A stretch of DNA of 26,694 bases from assembly GCA_900550205.1 (NCBI GenBank), contig URRJ01000006.1, positions 1 through 26,694 of the forward strand. Direction: 5' to 3'. A model generated the notes under the pieces. That model saw only the letters and a list, made by a program, of their open reading frames with translations. It searched no databases and was not told where the DNA came from. This document shows, one piece after another, positions 15,493-23,908 of the stretch; the first letter of the stretch is position 1, and each line of letters starts with the position of its first letter. A program made the translations under genes and the position numbers. This stretch comes from an uncultured Collinsella sp. Its GTDB lineage: Bacteria > Actinomycetota > Coriobacteriia > Coriobacteriales > Coriobacteriaceae.

Positions 15493-17369
15493 TAGTCGCC
15501 ACCCTCCTTGCGCGCGATAGTCACCGTCTTGTCCGTGGCCTTGACCAGGTACAGGTCGCCCGTCAGATGCGTAATCTCGCCACCCGTGACTGCACCTGGC
15601 TCGCCGCTGTTGGCGCGGAACATGAGCCACGCCTCGTCGTGAAAGTTGCCCAGGCTAAGCGTCCAGGCATCCGCGCTGGTATCCACGCTCACCGTCACGG
15701 ACGAAAAGCGCTGGATGGCACCCGAGCATTCCGAACCGGTCTGGCGACGCAGGTCGGGTGCGGACGTGGTCAGCCAGTCCAGGTAGTCGGTCAGGCCGCC
15801 CTTGTAGACCTCCCAGCCTTGCCTGGCGCCGCGATCGGGGTCCAGGAGGTCGTCCGGATGCATAAAGTGCGTGCTCACGTAGTGCATGTTGAGCTCGGAC
15901 ACGGCGGCCAGGCGCATGTAGGAATCGTCGACCATGCCACCCGAGACAATGCGCGGTTGCTCCACAATGCCATCACTCGCCACGCCAAACTCCTGTACAT
16001 AGGGCAGATCGGTGCCGTCATCAAAATACGTACTGGCGATGGTCTTAATGCGCGGAACATCGGTGCCGATAAGCTGGCGCGCGCGGGCCGAAAGGATATT
16101 CGACGGCGGCACGTAGACCGATCCGTGCGCGTTGGGCAGCACCTCGTCTTGGAACGCGATGAGCTCGTTGAGCGCCGCGACGAGCGTCTCCTTGTTCTTC
16201 CAGGTCCTGTAGTCGTACAGCGTGCCGTAATCGGTATCCGAGAGCGCCAGCGGCTGATGGTTGTAACCGTGAAAGCCCACCTCGCCGCCCATCTGCAACA
16301 ACATGCCGCCAAAGTAGCGGAACTGCGTGGTATCCGCCTGACGCGCCGGCTCGACCTGGTTGACAACGTCCTCGTAGTTCTCGATCATCACGCCCGTGTA
16401 ACGAATGTCGTACTTCTGCGCGAGCTTTTGCAGATCGGGCCACCACACCTTGGTGTAAAAATCAGCAATGGAAAGGCCGTAGTCGCGCTTGATGTAGGTG
16501 CCGTCGCCCGAAGGCACGGGGCTCGGAAAGTCGTCCAAGTAGAACACGGCGCTATTGATGACCGGATAGGCCGTGGCATCACCCAACAGACTGATCGCCG
16601 CAGCGTAAAAGCCACGCATGACCTTGCTGTAAATGCCAATGTTACACACCACGGTATGACCGCTGCCGCAATCGCTCGACCAAACAAGGGGCGCACCCGT
16701 GTCGCCGGTTTTGGCCCACACGCGCGCCGTCTCGCGCAGCGAAACCAGCAGGGACGATTTAAAGGGGTCCGAAAACTCGTAGCGTTGGCCACCGCCGATC
16801 ATAAAGTCCTTGCTCGGGACGATGCTCTCGGCAGTCGTGTACTCATATCCCACGGTATCGATGCCAAACTTGGGCGCAACGGCTTGCAGATAGCCGGAGT
16901 TCTCCGGCGTCATGCCCAGCATGAGCGAGCCGCCGGCATTCACCCAGCTCATCAGGTCGGTCAGATGCGTACCGAGCCCGTCGAGTGAGGGCATGAGCAC
17001 AATCACGCGGTCAAACGCCGTGAGCGAAGGGATCGCATCCGCGCCATCGGTGGCAATATCCACATCGCGGTGGGCAATCTTCATGTCGATCAAAATCTGA
17101 TCGAACTGGTCCTTGACGTCGTCAACGCCGTCCTGGTCCGAGTCGGAAATAACCAAGCACGTGGGCTTTTGGCCAAAGATCGCCGAAGAGGCCGGCACTG
17201 CATCGTTGGCGGTAAGCATGCCCAACTTATGCTGCCCGGAGCTATATTGCACGCCGGCGCGCTCAATTAACAGCACGGCTGCCATAGCGATAAAGACCGC
17301 CCATACCACGAGCAGCCCCATCCAGCGAAAGCGACCCGCATGGTCGCGCACACGATGTACCAGACTCAT
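15492..17369 (-). CDS. pelA: PelA-type polysaccharide deacetylase (DUF2194), deacetylase-only form
   Basis: A 625-aa membrane-anchored extracellular protein with one N-terminal transmembrane segment (about 15-35). A Rossmann/GATase-like domain follows (TCLVISDSDQDGVDD to MSWVNAGGSLMLG, about 70-155). The central polysaccharide deacetylase-like domain has YLDDFPSP (D279, D280) and GFHGYNH (H367, H371), the Asp and His pair expected for metal-dependent de-N-acetylation. Pseudomonas PelA also has a glycoside hydrolase domain; none is seen here, matching the 'A_DA' form of Gram-positive pel operons. Start ATG 17369 overlaps the pelE stop by 4 nt (ATGA). Partial deacetylation would make the polymer cationic. 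Confidence 0.9.
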   Translation of the reverse strand: MSLVHRVRDHAGRFRWMGLLVVWAVFIAMAAVLLIERAGVQYSSGQHKLGMLTANDAVPASSAIFGQKPTCLVISDSDQDGVDDVKDQFDQILIDMKIAHRDVDIATDGADAIPSLTAFDRVIVLMPSLDGLGTHLTDLMSWVNAGGSLMLGMTPENSGYLQAVAPKFGIDTVGYEYTTAESIVPSKDFMIGGGQRYEFSDPFKSSLLVSLRETARVWAKTGDTGAPLVWSSDCGSGHTVVCNIGIYSKVMRGFYAAAISLLGDATAYPVINSAVFYLDDFPSPVPSGDGTYIKRDYGLSIADFYTKVWWPDLQKLAQKYDIRYTGVMIENYEDVVNQVEPARQADTTQFRYFGGMLLQMGGEVGFHGYNHQPLALSDTDYGTLYDYRTWKNKETLVAALNELIAFQDEVLPNAHGSVYVPPSNILSARARQLIGTDVPRIKTIASTYFDDGTDLPYVQEFGVASDGIVEQPRIVSGGMVDDSYMRLAAVSELNMHYVSTHFMHPDDLLDPDRGARQGWEVYKGGLTDYLDWLTTSAPDLRRQTGSECSGAIQRFSSVTVSVDTSADAWTLSLGNFHDEAWLMFRANSGEPGAVTGGEITHLTGDLYLVKATDKTVTIARKEGGD

Positions 17370-18268
17370 CGGGCCTCCCCTCCGTCGCGCCAAAACGCCA
17401 GCTTATCGCGGTTCTCAGCACTCAAATACACATGTTGGTTGTCGATCGCGTCAATCACCTGCCGCACGCCCTCGCCATCGCGGCGCATTACAGCCAAGCG
17501 CAGGCAGAGCATCCAAGCCTCCTGATCGTCCGGCACCTCGGCCACAAGCTGCGTAATCACGGCCTCGGCCTCGTCCAGCTCACCGGCATCGGCCAGCGCC
17601 GTTGCATAACGGATGCGCAGTGCAGCCCCATCCTCGCGTTCGCAACGGCGCGCAAGCAAACGGGCGTACTGTTGGCGCTGAATCTGCGCCACGCGGCCCT
17701 CGGCCAGTCCGGATGCAAGGCACTCGCCCAGATAGTCACAGTACGCATCAAGGTTTTGAGCGCTGGGATCGGTCTTAAAGGCACGCTCCAGCTGCTGCAG
17801 TTTAAGGTCGGACTCCTTAGAGATCTGCGCCACAGCCGTCGCGGCATAATGCGCCACCTCAACGTCGTCGTTGAGCTTGGCTGCTTGCAGCTGCGCCAGA
17901 TAGGCATCTGGGTCGTCGGTGAGCATGGAGAGCATCAGACGGCGGCGATCGCTAGGGTCATTGACAATCAGCGCTTCCTCGAGCGGCACCACGCCGGCAT
18001 CGCCCTCGCGTACCTGCACCTGCATGCCGCGGCGAATTTCGTCGTTCAAGAGTAGCGATTCCAACGTGCCGTCCTCAAGCGCGTCGCCAAACGCCTCGCC
18101 ACGCGCGCAGAGCACCAGGAGCAACGGACCCCACAGCGGAACCAGCACCATCGCAGGCAACATGTGACCACGCACTGGCAGCATGCCTAGTTTTGCGAGC
18201 GTCGACAGCACCAGACACACCAGCATGTGGATCAGTAGCAACACCGCCGCGATTACGAGCGAAATCAA
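17366..18268 (-). CDS. pelE: PelE-like membrane-anchored TPR protein
   Basis: A 300-aa protein with two N-terminal transmembrane segments (about 3-24 and 36-57) followed by a helical, TPR-like region (repeated Ala/Leu-rich helices such as ALADAGELDEAEAVITQLVAEVPDDQEAW). This is the PelE layout; PelE scaffolds the Pel synthase complex. I place the start at TTG 18268, overlapping the pelD stop as TTGA with a GGGGGAGA Shine-Dalgarno 6 nt upstream. A longer frame to 18628 only runs through pelD. A weaker alternative start is the internal ATG encoding MLVCLVL. Sequence similarity alone is weak; the position and architecture carry the call. Confidence 0.82.
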   Translation of the reverse strand: MISLVIAAVLLLIHMLVCLVLSTLAKLGMLPVRGHMLPAMVLVPLWGPLLLVLCARGEAFGDALEDGTLESLLLNDEIRRGMQVQVREGDAGVVPLEEALIVNDPSDRRRLMLSMLTDDPDAYLAQLQAAKLNDDVEVAHYAATAVAQISKESDLKLQQLERAFKTDPSAQNLDAYCDYLGECLASGLAEGRVAQIQRQQYARLLARRCEREDGAALRIRYATALADAGELDEAEAVITQLVAEVPDDQEAWMLCLRLAVMRRDGEGVRQVIDAIDNQHVYLSAENRDKLAFWRDGGEAR

Positions 18269-20424
18269 GCACTCTCCCCCTCGTCTTCGCGAGCGGACGC
18301 AATCTGTTGCAGCAGCGCCACTGCGGCCTCGCCATCGACGTGCTCGACGGTAATCTGCTTGGCGGCCAGGCGCGCCTGAATCACGGGCAGATCGCCATCG
18401 TTCGCCTGGCGCATGAGCAGGTAGAGCATGTCGCCATTGACCAGACCTGCGGCATCGCTCTCGCGAATCGTCGACCCAATTGCCCCGACCAGCTCGCCAA
18501 CAGGCTCCAACCCCGGCACCACGCGCAGGAGCAAATAGCTGCCCATCTTGTTGTCCGCAAGCGTCTGAGCTGCCAGCAGCTCTTGGGCAAAGGCATCTTG
18601 ATTGAGCACGTGTGTGCCCGCAATGCACCGCTTGTCCTGTGCCACGGCCTCGTAATCAAATGCACGACCCAGCGCGCTTTCTACCAAGCCGCACAGAATA
18701 CGGAAGAGGTTTTGGTAATAGAGCGTCATCTGGCCCTCGGCCGCGCGGCGCACAAAGATAAAGACCGCGGGCGCCCCGTCGCGCTCCATCACGTAAGCAA
18801 ACATGGGAAGCCCCGGCACCAGCTTACGGTTCACCCACAAGCCCGAGCGGTCCTCGCTGTCCATCATGGCCCTAAGATCGTCGAGCGCCAACGAACGCAG
18901 CGCATCGCCAGAAATTGCCGGACTCGCGGCGACCAAACGAGTAAACGACTCACCCGAAACGTGATAGATCGTTACCGTGTCGTTATCCAAAATCTCACCC
19001 AGCAGCTCGCAGCACTTGCGGTAGATGTCGCGCGGGTTGAGCACGTCGAGCTCCTGCGTCACGGCGAAGATCTTGCCAAAGCTATCGTGGCGTCCCACAA
19101 TCTGGCGCTTGTAAGCGCGCTTGTCCTCGATGGCATCGTGGTAGAGCTGTGTGAGAAACGTATTGCGATTACGCACGAGCTCGTTCTCGTCGCGCTCTAC
19201 CTTAATGGCCTCGCTGTTGCGCAGCTGCACATAGCCGCACACGGCGCCCACCACAAAGTAGGCGATAAACGGCAGCCAGTTGGAGGGCTCGTAAAACAAG
19301 CCCTGGAAAGTGTAGCCGTACTGGGTAAAGTAGCTCGCCGCCAAGCCAATCGAAGCCAGAAGTGCCGCGACCAAGCCAAAGTCCAGGCCATACAGTATGC
19401 CGATCAGCACCACGTAAAGCAGGCGATAGTCGAGCACGTTGAGCTGAGCCGATTGGGAGAACAAGCGCTCCAGCGCCTCGAATAAGACCCAGGCAACGCC
19501 CGTCTCCAGACATTTGACAGGCAGCGTGCGCATTTGAATACGGTCGATGGCCGCGCGCAGCGGATTGGTCTTTTTGGCGCGCGCGTTGGCCCAGCGAGCT
19601 TGGATGGTCGAAAGGTCGCGCAGCAGATCGTAGCGCTGGAACCAGCCGTAGCGCAGGCGAACGGTATCGTCCGCGGGCAGGTCGTAGCCAGCCGACTCGC
19701 CATAGGCAACCGTAAGTTCTGGAAAGAGCACCTGAAGCGCTTCGCCCAGGTCGCCCGCCGTATGGCCAAAAGCGTCTGCAACGTCGAGCATCTCAAAGTT
19801 GGCATCCCAGCTGTCAAAGATACGATGCACCAACACCGAGAGCTCCTCGGCACACAGCAGGGGAAACGGCGCATCCGCCGCACCCTGAAGCGCGAGCGAC
19901 CCGCACGAGCACGCCTCGAACAGCGGCACCAAAAATGGGTCGGTTAATGCCGGCGATGCGGTATACAGGAACGGCACGCGCAGGACTTTGGCTTGGATGC
20001 CCTCGCGCGTGGCATAGTGACGGCACAGGTCGTTGGCAGCGCGGGCGATAATGCCCTTGCCCGTCTGGGTGCCACCGGCGGCCGTGGCATCGTCGTCATG
20101 GCCAGCGCCCTCTGCACCCGCGGGCCCCGCAATAAACAGCAGTTGCACGTGGCGTCCCATGCAAGCACGAAACACTGAGCGCAGCAGCTCGATGTCGCCA
20201 AAGGTCTCGGCATGCGGCGTGAGATAGGTAGAAAGGTAGACCACGCGCTCGAACTCGTAGGCCTGGTCCAGGTGCTGGAGGAGCTCTTTCCACGAGGCAT
20301 GGGGCGACGACTCGTCACGGCGCGCGTCCTGCGCGGCTACGACCTTAACGTGGTCCCCGGGGAACGCCTTGGAGCAAAAGTCATCGTCAACATATGCGGT
20401 GTTGCCAACAACCAGCACCTCCAT
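18265..20424 (-). CDS. pelD: PelD-like c-di-GMP receptor fused to an N-terminal SDR-like domain
   Basis: A 719-aa protein, first gene of the pel operon. Residues 1-250 resemble an NAD-dependent epimerase/dehydratase fold (VLVVGNTAYVDDDF, YLSTYLTPH, RVPFLYTASPALTDP), but the glycine-rich nucleotide loop is degenerate. About four membrane segments follow (300-402), then a coiled linker, a GAF domain (about 450-590) and a degenerate GGDEF domain. The GGDEF signature is lost (LVNGDML), yet the I-site RxxD is intact as R654ESD657, the c-di-GMP-binding motif of PelD. The start has GGGGAGGGG upstream. PelD binds c-di-GMP to switch on Pel synthesis. Confidence 0.9.
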   Translation of the reverse strand: MEVLVVGNTAYVDDDFCSKAFPGDHVKVVAAQDARRDESSPHASWKELLQHLDQAYEFERVVYLSTYLTPHAETFGDIELLRSVFRACMGRHVQLLFIAGPAGAEGAGHDDDATAAGGTQTGKGIIARAANDLCRHYATREGIQAKVLRVPFLYTASPALTDPFLVPLFEACSCGSLALQGAADAPFPLLCAEELSVLVHRIFDSWDANFEMLDVADAFGHTAGDLGEALQVLFPELTVAYGESAGYDLPADDTVRLRYGWFQRYDLLRDLSTIQARWANARAKKTNPLRAAIDRIQMRTLPVKCLETGVAWVLFEALERLFSQSAQLNVLDYRLLYVVLIGILYGLDFGLVAALLASIGLAASYFTQYGYTFQGLFYEPSNWLPFIAYFVVGAVCGYVQLRNSEAIKVERDENELVRNRNTFLTQLYHDAIEDKRAYKRQIVGRHDSFGKIFAVTQELDVLNPRDIYRKCCELLGEILDNDTVTIYHVSGESFTRLVAASPAISGDALRSLALDDLRAMMDSEDRSGLWVNRKLVPGLPMFAYVMERDGAPAVFIFVRRAAEGQMTLYYQNLFRILCGLVESALGRAFDYEAVAQDKRCIAGTHVLNQDAFAQELLAAQTLADNKMGSYLLLRVVPGLEPVGELVGAIGSTIRESDAAGLVNGDMLYLLMRQANDGDLPVIQARLAAKQITVEHVDGEAAVALLQQIASAREDEGESA

Positions 20425-20472
20425 GGCGCACCCCTCCCCGAAACTCTACTTTTGCCATAGTCAAACACGCGT

Positions 20473-20500
20473 ATTGTACGCTGTCAGCGCTTATGCCCAA
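20473..20500 (-). promoter_or_regulatory. Candidate promoter of the pel operon
   Basis: On the minus strand TTGGGC (20500-20495), a 16-bp spacer and TACAAT (20478-20473). The -10 lies inside the small inverted repeat GCGTA-TTG-TACGC, a possible operator. The leader to pelD would be about 40 nt. Confidence 0.5.
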
Positions 20501-20580
20501 AATCTTTAAGGCTGATTTAAGAACTTTTTTAGAGGATGTGGGGCATCGAGGGTGCTAAATAAGCGCCCAATCCTGAAGCA

Positions 20581-20831
20581 TGCGGCAAATTCTAGACATG
20601 CCGACCACACTGGAAAGTGACAACGCTTCTACCTGCGGTTTCTTTTCATGAAAAAGCCACTGTGCTCGAGGGTTCCAGAATTTGCCGCATACTTCCGTCG
20701 GGCGTTTCCGGAAGTACGGCGAAAAACCGAGATCGGCAGACCAGACCCCGGTTTTGGGCATTCGCGACCTGCGGTTTTGTTGGTAAAAAACCGGTTATGC
20801 TCGGAGGTTTCCGGTTTTCCCCTCACTTCCG
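20581..20831. repeat. Noncoding repeat cluster between the pel promoter and the ATPase module
   Basis: The 460-bp gap 20425-20884 has no convincing gene. It holds two degenerate direct copies (20631-20697 and 20767-20831, spaced 136 bp), each reading ACCTGCGGTTT ... TGCTCG..GGTT.C ... ACTTCCG. Around them are inverted repeats: TGCGGCAAATTCT (20581-20593) with its complement at 20677-20689; TACTTCCG/CGGAAGTA (20690-20697/20709-20716); AAAACCG/CGGTTTT (20723-20729/20749-20755). In both direct copies the CGGTTT segment can fold with a downstream AAAA..CC stretch, despite sequence differences. Confidence 0.7.
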
Positions 20832-20884
20832 AAATGAAAGTCCCGCATTGACAACATTAGTCAGAACTAGCAGCATCCAGAAAC

Positions 20885-21640
20885 CTAGCCAAGTAACTTC
20901 GACTCGATTCCTGCGAAATCAATAAGACCCGTTGAGTAATCCAAAATAAATAGCAGGCAGGTACCAAGAACCCATACCTCATCAGCCGAACGCAAAGTAT
21001 CGTTTTGCGCCTTCACGATCGTCTCATGGTCAAGATCTCTATACTCAGACTCATAACCGTCCTCGCCGTTATGGCCGCACAACCGAAGCGCCTTGATGGC
21101 GGTAAGCACAATCATTTCATCAACGTCAGGCCTAATAAAATGCCGCTCAAAACTCTGATACCTAGAAGCATTGCCAACGATTGACTTGTATTTCAAAACG
21201 TCTTCTCGCGAAACAGTTCTGTTCAAATATTCTACGTCGGGCATTTTCAGAAAATGCTTACATGCCTCAACCATGGGATAATTAACGTAGAGCTTGCCAT
21301 TGTCTGTGCTCTCGTTAAAGTAACGTTGCATTTCCTCCAACCGTGCAGGTGAGAACCTATTATCTTGGAGCTCATAGTCAAAGACCAGCAAAACATCAGA
21401 ATAATCCTGGTCAAATAACCACTTATCCTCTTCGGACGCGCGTTCCTTAAGGACGCCGAGAAGCGATAACTCGTCCTGAAAGCCGTCCGAAAACATCCTT
21501 TCGTAAAGCTCGTAGATATTTGTGTTATAGGAAACGATCTCATAGCCAATGTCGAGACCATAGCACTCAAAGAGAGCATGAAAGAGTTTAATCTCCTGCT
21601 TTATACCCTCAACGATAAGCAGGACTTGCTTCCTAGACAT
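20885..21640 (-). CDS. TOPRIM/RloB-like partner of the adjacent ATPase
   Basis: A 251-aa protein. It begins MSRKQVLLIVEGIKQEIKLF, with a glutamate (E11) at the end of the first strand as in TOPRIM and RloB-like nucleases, and has SDVLLVFDYELQDNRF with D88 and E90 where the acidic metal-binding pair is expected. It overlaps the ATPase gene by 8 nt and relies on translational coupling, since only a weak Shine-Dalgarno is visible. ABC-ATPase plus TOPRIM/RloB pairs occur in anti-phage systems (for example AbiL-like and PARIS-like architectures), with the TOPRIM partner as effector. The fold assignment is from motif pattern only; the exact family is not recognised. Confidence 0.65.
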   Translation of the reverse strand: MSRKQVLLIVEGIKQEIKLFHALFECYGLDIGYEIVSYNTNIYELYERMFSDGFQDELSLLGVLKERASEEDKWLFDQDYSDVLLVFDYELQDNRFSPARLEEMQRYFNESTDNGKLYVNYPMVEACKHFLKMPDVEYLNRTVSREDVLKYKSIVGNASRYQSFERHFIRPDVDEMIVLTAIKALRLCGHNGEDGYESEYRDLDHETIVKAQNDTLRSADEVWVLGTCLLFILDYSTGLIDFAGIESKLLG

Positions 21641-22721
21641 CGAATTCGCCAGCCTTATAGAGCTTTTCGAGGTTGTGCCCCTCCCTTAGTTCCCTATCTG
21701 TTGCATTGGCAGCTGAAATAATATTGTGATCCGAAAGAATGAATAAGCAGTCTGGCCTAAGGATTTTATTGCTGAACAAATCTGTATTATGCGATGCGCA
21801 AAGCACTTGGCGTCCGGTCTGGGACTTAAAATAGTCAACGACCTTCTCGGCGAGATCGTGATGATAGAACGCATCAAACTCATCGACAAATAGCAAGGAC
21901 GGCACACTTGTAGCATGGAAATAATTGAACAGTCGTAGCAGCGCCACAGTACCGCTGGAACAGTTTTCTGCAAACGGAATAAGTCGACTTTTATCAAAGT
22001 ACAAAGCGATATCACCCGATGGCGTTTCACGCGCAGTAAGGCGTTCTCGAATTCCAAAGTCATTCAAAAAAGCCTGAAGCTCAGAAACCAAGTCATTCGA
22101 AATAACGTTTTCGGCGATGGTAGAGACAAGGTTACGGTCGTTCATATGTGCGTCGCCAATGGCATCCATTGACCGCGCAAACATATAAAGCCTAAAAAGA
22201 GGCATTGCCCTCTCAAAAGGAATGTTATTGCACACATACGCCAAAACAGAAATGCCGGGAGATTTGAACTCCCAGTTCAATCGATCGGCACCAATAGAAG
22301 CCAAATCGCCATCGAGCACTTTACCTGCACGGTGGTCGTAATCAAATGCAATCTTGCCGTTAACAGCCACTGTCTCACGAAGATAGTCTGTTATCCCAGT
22401 CTTTTCGTAACGATAAACAACTTCGTCATTCCCAAAGCGAAACGTGTAGGCAAAGCACGCCGACGTGACCCCATCAACTGCGCTGAGGTAATTAGTTTTA
22501 TTGGAATAGAAGGTCCGACGCCCCACATTTGCTGAAATATCGAGAAGAGCATTGGAGAAATTTGTTTTGCCGACAGCGTTTTTACCGTAGATAAGACCGC
22601 AAGAAACGATGCCCTCATCGATGGCTGACGTATTGAATCTGTAGTCCCTGACATCGGTCAAATTGAAGGTAAATCTATGGGAGAAGTTTCGGAATCCCTC
22701 GACCTCAAAACGCGTTAGCAT
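21633..22721 (-). CDS. AAA/ABC-type ATPase (AAA_15/AAA_21-like), probable defence-module ATPase
   Basis: A 362-aa SMC/RecF-type ATPase. Walker A is GKNAVGKTN (46-54), the ABC-signature-like CSSGT (254-258), Walker B LLFVDEFDAF with D280/E281, and the H-loop CASHNTDLF with H311. No coiled-coil arm or fused nuclease domain is present; the partner gene downstream probably supplies the activity. ATG 22721 is chosen over the ATG at 22733 because GGAGG (22731-22727) sits 5 nt upstream; that Shine-Dalgarno is part of the flanking palindrome. Base composition is AT-richer than the pel operon, a sign of acquisition. Confidence 0.88.
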   Translation of the reverse strand: MLTRFEVEGFRNFSHRFTFNLTDVRDYRFNTSAIDEGIVSCGLIYGKNAVGKTNFSNALLDISANVGRRTFYSNKTNYLSAVDGVTSACFAYTFRFGNDEVVYRYEKTGITDYLRETVAVNGKIAFDYDHRAGKVLDGDLASIGADRLNWEFKSPGISVLAYVCNNIPFERAMPLFRLYMFARSMDAIGDAHMNDRNLVSTIAENVISNDLVSELQAFLNDFGIRERLTARETPSGDIALYFDKSRLIPFAENCSSGTVALLRLFNYFHATSVPSLLFVDEFDAFYHHDLAEKVVDYFKSQTGRQVLCASHNTDLFSNKILRPDCLFILSDHNIISAANATDRELREGHNLEKLYKAGEFDV

Positions 22722-22726
22722 CGAAA

Positions 22727-22777
22727 CCTCCATGTTATACTTGCCGTAAAAACTTTACGGCAAGTATAACATGGAGG
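22727..22777. promoter_or_regulatory. Promoter embedded in a perfect 24-bp-arm palindrome upstream of the ATPase gene
   Basis: Arms 22727-22750 and 22754-22777 are exact reverse complements over 24 nt, separated by AAC. Each arm contains TTGCCG and TATAC/GTATAA. On both strands this reads TTGCCG-18 bp-TATAAC, a plausible sigma70 promoter, followed at once by ATGGAGG. On the minus strand the GGAGG is the ATPase Shine-Dalgarno. The symmetry suggests an operator for a dimeric regulator, or a bidirectional promoter; the plus-strand side (22778-22932) holds only a 9-codon frame beginning at 22797 and no recognisable gene. Confidence 0.75.
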
Positions 22778-22932
22778 CAGGTTGGCGAGGGCCTTATGGT
22801 CGAAGTCAGGTTGTCCAGTGTGTAGTAATAGAAGTACGAATAACGTGACCTAGGTCGACATGGCAAAGACACCGTGAGGCTGTGCCATTCACGATATTCA
22901 GTAGTACTCAGGCGAGCAAATAATCACTCGGT

Positions 22933-23832
22933 CTAAACCCCGTCTCGATATTCCTCAACAAGACGCTCCAATTTAGACTGATCTCTTGCGATCAGAAACT
23001 CCCACAAACCGTCACCGTTCATGAGCATGCGGTTAAATGAATCGACTGCAAAATCAGCCAGGTGAGAGATGGAAACACAGCGATCCTCTTCCAATCTTTG
23101 TCCAAATACGACGGCATAACGAGGACTCAATGGGAAGTAGAAGCCGCAAGGATCTTTGTCGCATTCCTCCTTCCACTCTGCATGTACTGGAAGTGACGAG
23201 GTTATAAACTCAAAACCTTCAGGCGCTATATAAAACAGGCAATCCATGTCAAGCAATAAGACAAGTAGATCGTACAGAGGCGCGCCCTTATCGAGCCTGA
23301 ACAGCGCCGTATCCAGATAAGCCAGCTCGACAATGGCTTCAAATTCGTCCCCGTACCCCGCCAAATCCATTTGCAAAATGTCTTCGTCCGAGAAAAAGCC
23401 ACTCGACAACAATTCGACGGAGCGTGCGGCAGAGTTACCCCTCACCTCGTTCAACCATTTAGGATTCCTCACAACGAAAAAGGCAAGCAAAAATGCCAGC
23501 TGAGTAATCAACTCGACGCACTCTTCACCTTTTGGTAGTTTTCCAGAATCAAGATAGCTGAGCAACAATCGGTAGGTAGGTGCAAGATTGTTCTCGATTT
23601 TCCCAAGAGCATCTTCAATGACGCCCTTTTCAATGAAACCGTCCCCACCAACGCTCTCGCGTCGTTTGACCTCATAAAGGTAGTTTTCTGCGCAAACATT
23701 TTCGGGCTTTGATCGGAAGGCGGGCTTCAATCCGCCAGCATCGCGCCTTATAGCGCTGAGACAACCCGCGTCATCGGTAAACGATTTGAGATAAAAACGC
23801 GGCACGTAGTGCTGATTCTTAACCCCGGGCAT
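22933..23832 (-). CDS. DUF4238 family protein
   Basis: A 299-aa protein that begins MPGVKNQHYVPRFYLKSFTD; NQHYVPRFYLKSF is the DUF4238 hallmark. Later motifs are ENYLYEVKR, LAFFVVRNPKW and a C-terminal region with YFPLSPRYAVVFG. The function of DUF4238 is not established; it is scattered in accessory regions. ATG 23832 is chosen because GGAGAGGGG lies upstream; a TTG six codons earlier would overlap that site. It follows the DUF6119 gene by 76 nt on the same strand and is probably co-transcribed with it. Confidence 0.88.
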   Translation of the reverse strand: MPGVKNQHYVPRFYLKSFTDDAGCLSAIRRDAGGLKPAFRSKPENVCAENYLYEVKRRESVGGDGFIEKGVIEDALGKIENNLAPTYRLLLSYLDSGKLPKGEECVELITQLAFLLAFFVVRNPKWLNEVRGNSAARSVELLSSGFFSDEDILQMDLAGYGDEFEAIVELAYLDTALFRLDKGAPLYDLLVLLLDMDCLFYIAPEGFEFITSSLPVHAEWKEECDKDPCGFYFPLSPRYAVVFGQRLEEDRCVSISHLADFAVDSFNRMLMNGDGLWEFLIARDQSKLERLVEEYRDGV

Positions 23833-23908
23833 GGATACGCCCCTCTCCAATTAACAAATCAATCAAGAGCAAGAGTTCCCAGCCGGCGACCGAACTAGCA
23901 GCAATGAA

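Noticed and set aside
20555..20826. Two small minus-strand frames (about 65-68 codons) in the repeat cluster
   Set aside because: They overlap in different frames and their sequence is explained by the repeats; no good start signals.
20581..20831. CRISPR array
   Set aside because: Only two diverged copies with a 136-bp period and no regular spacers.
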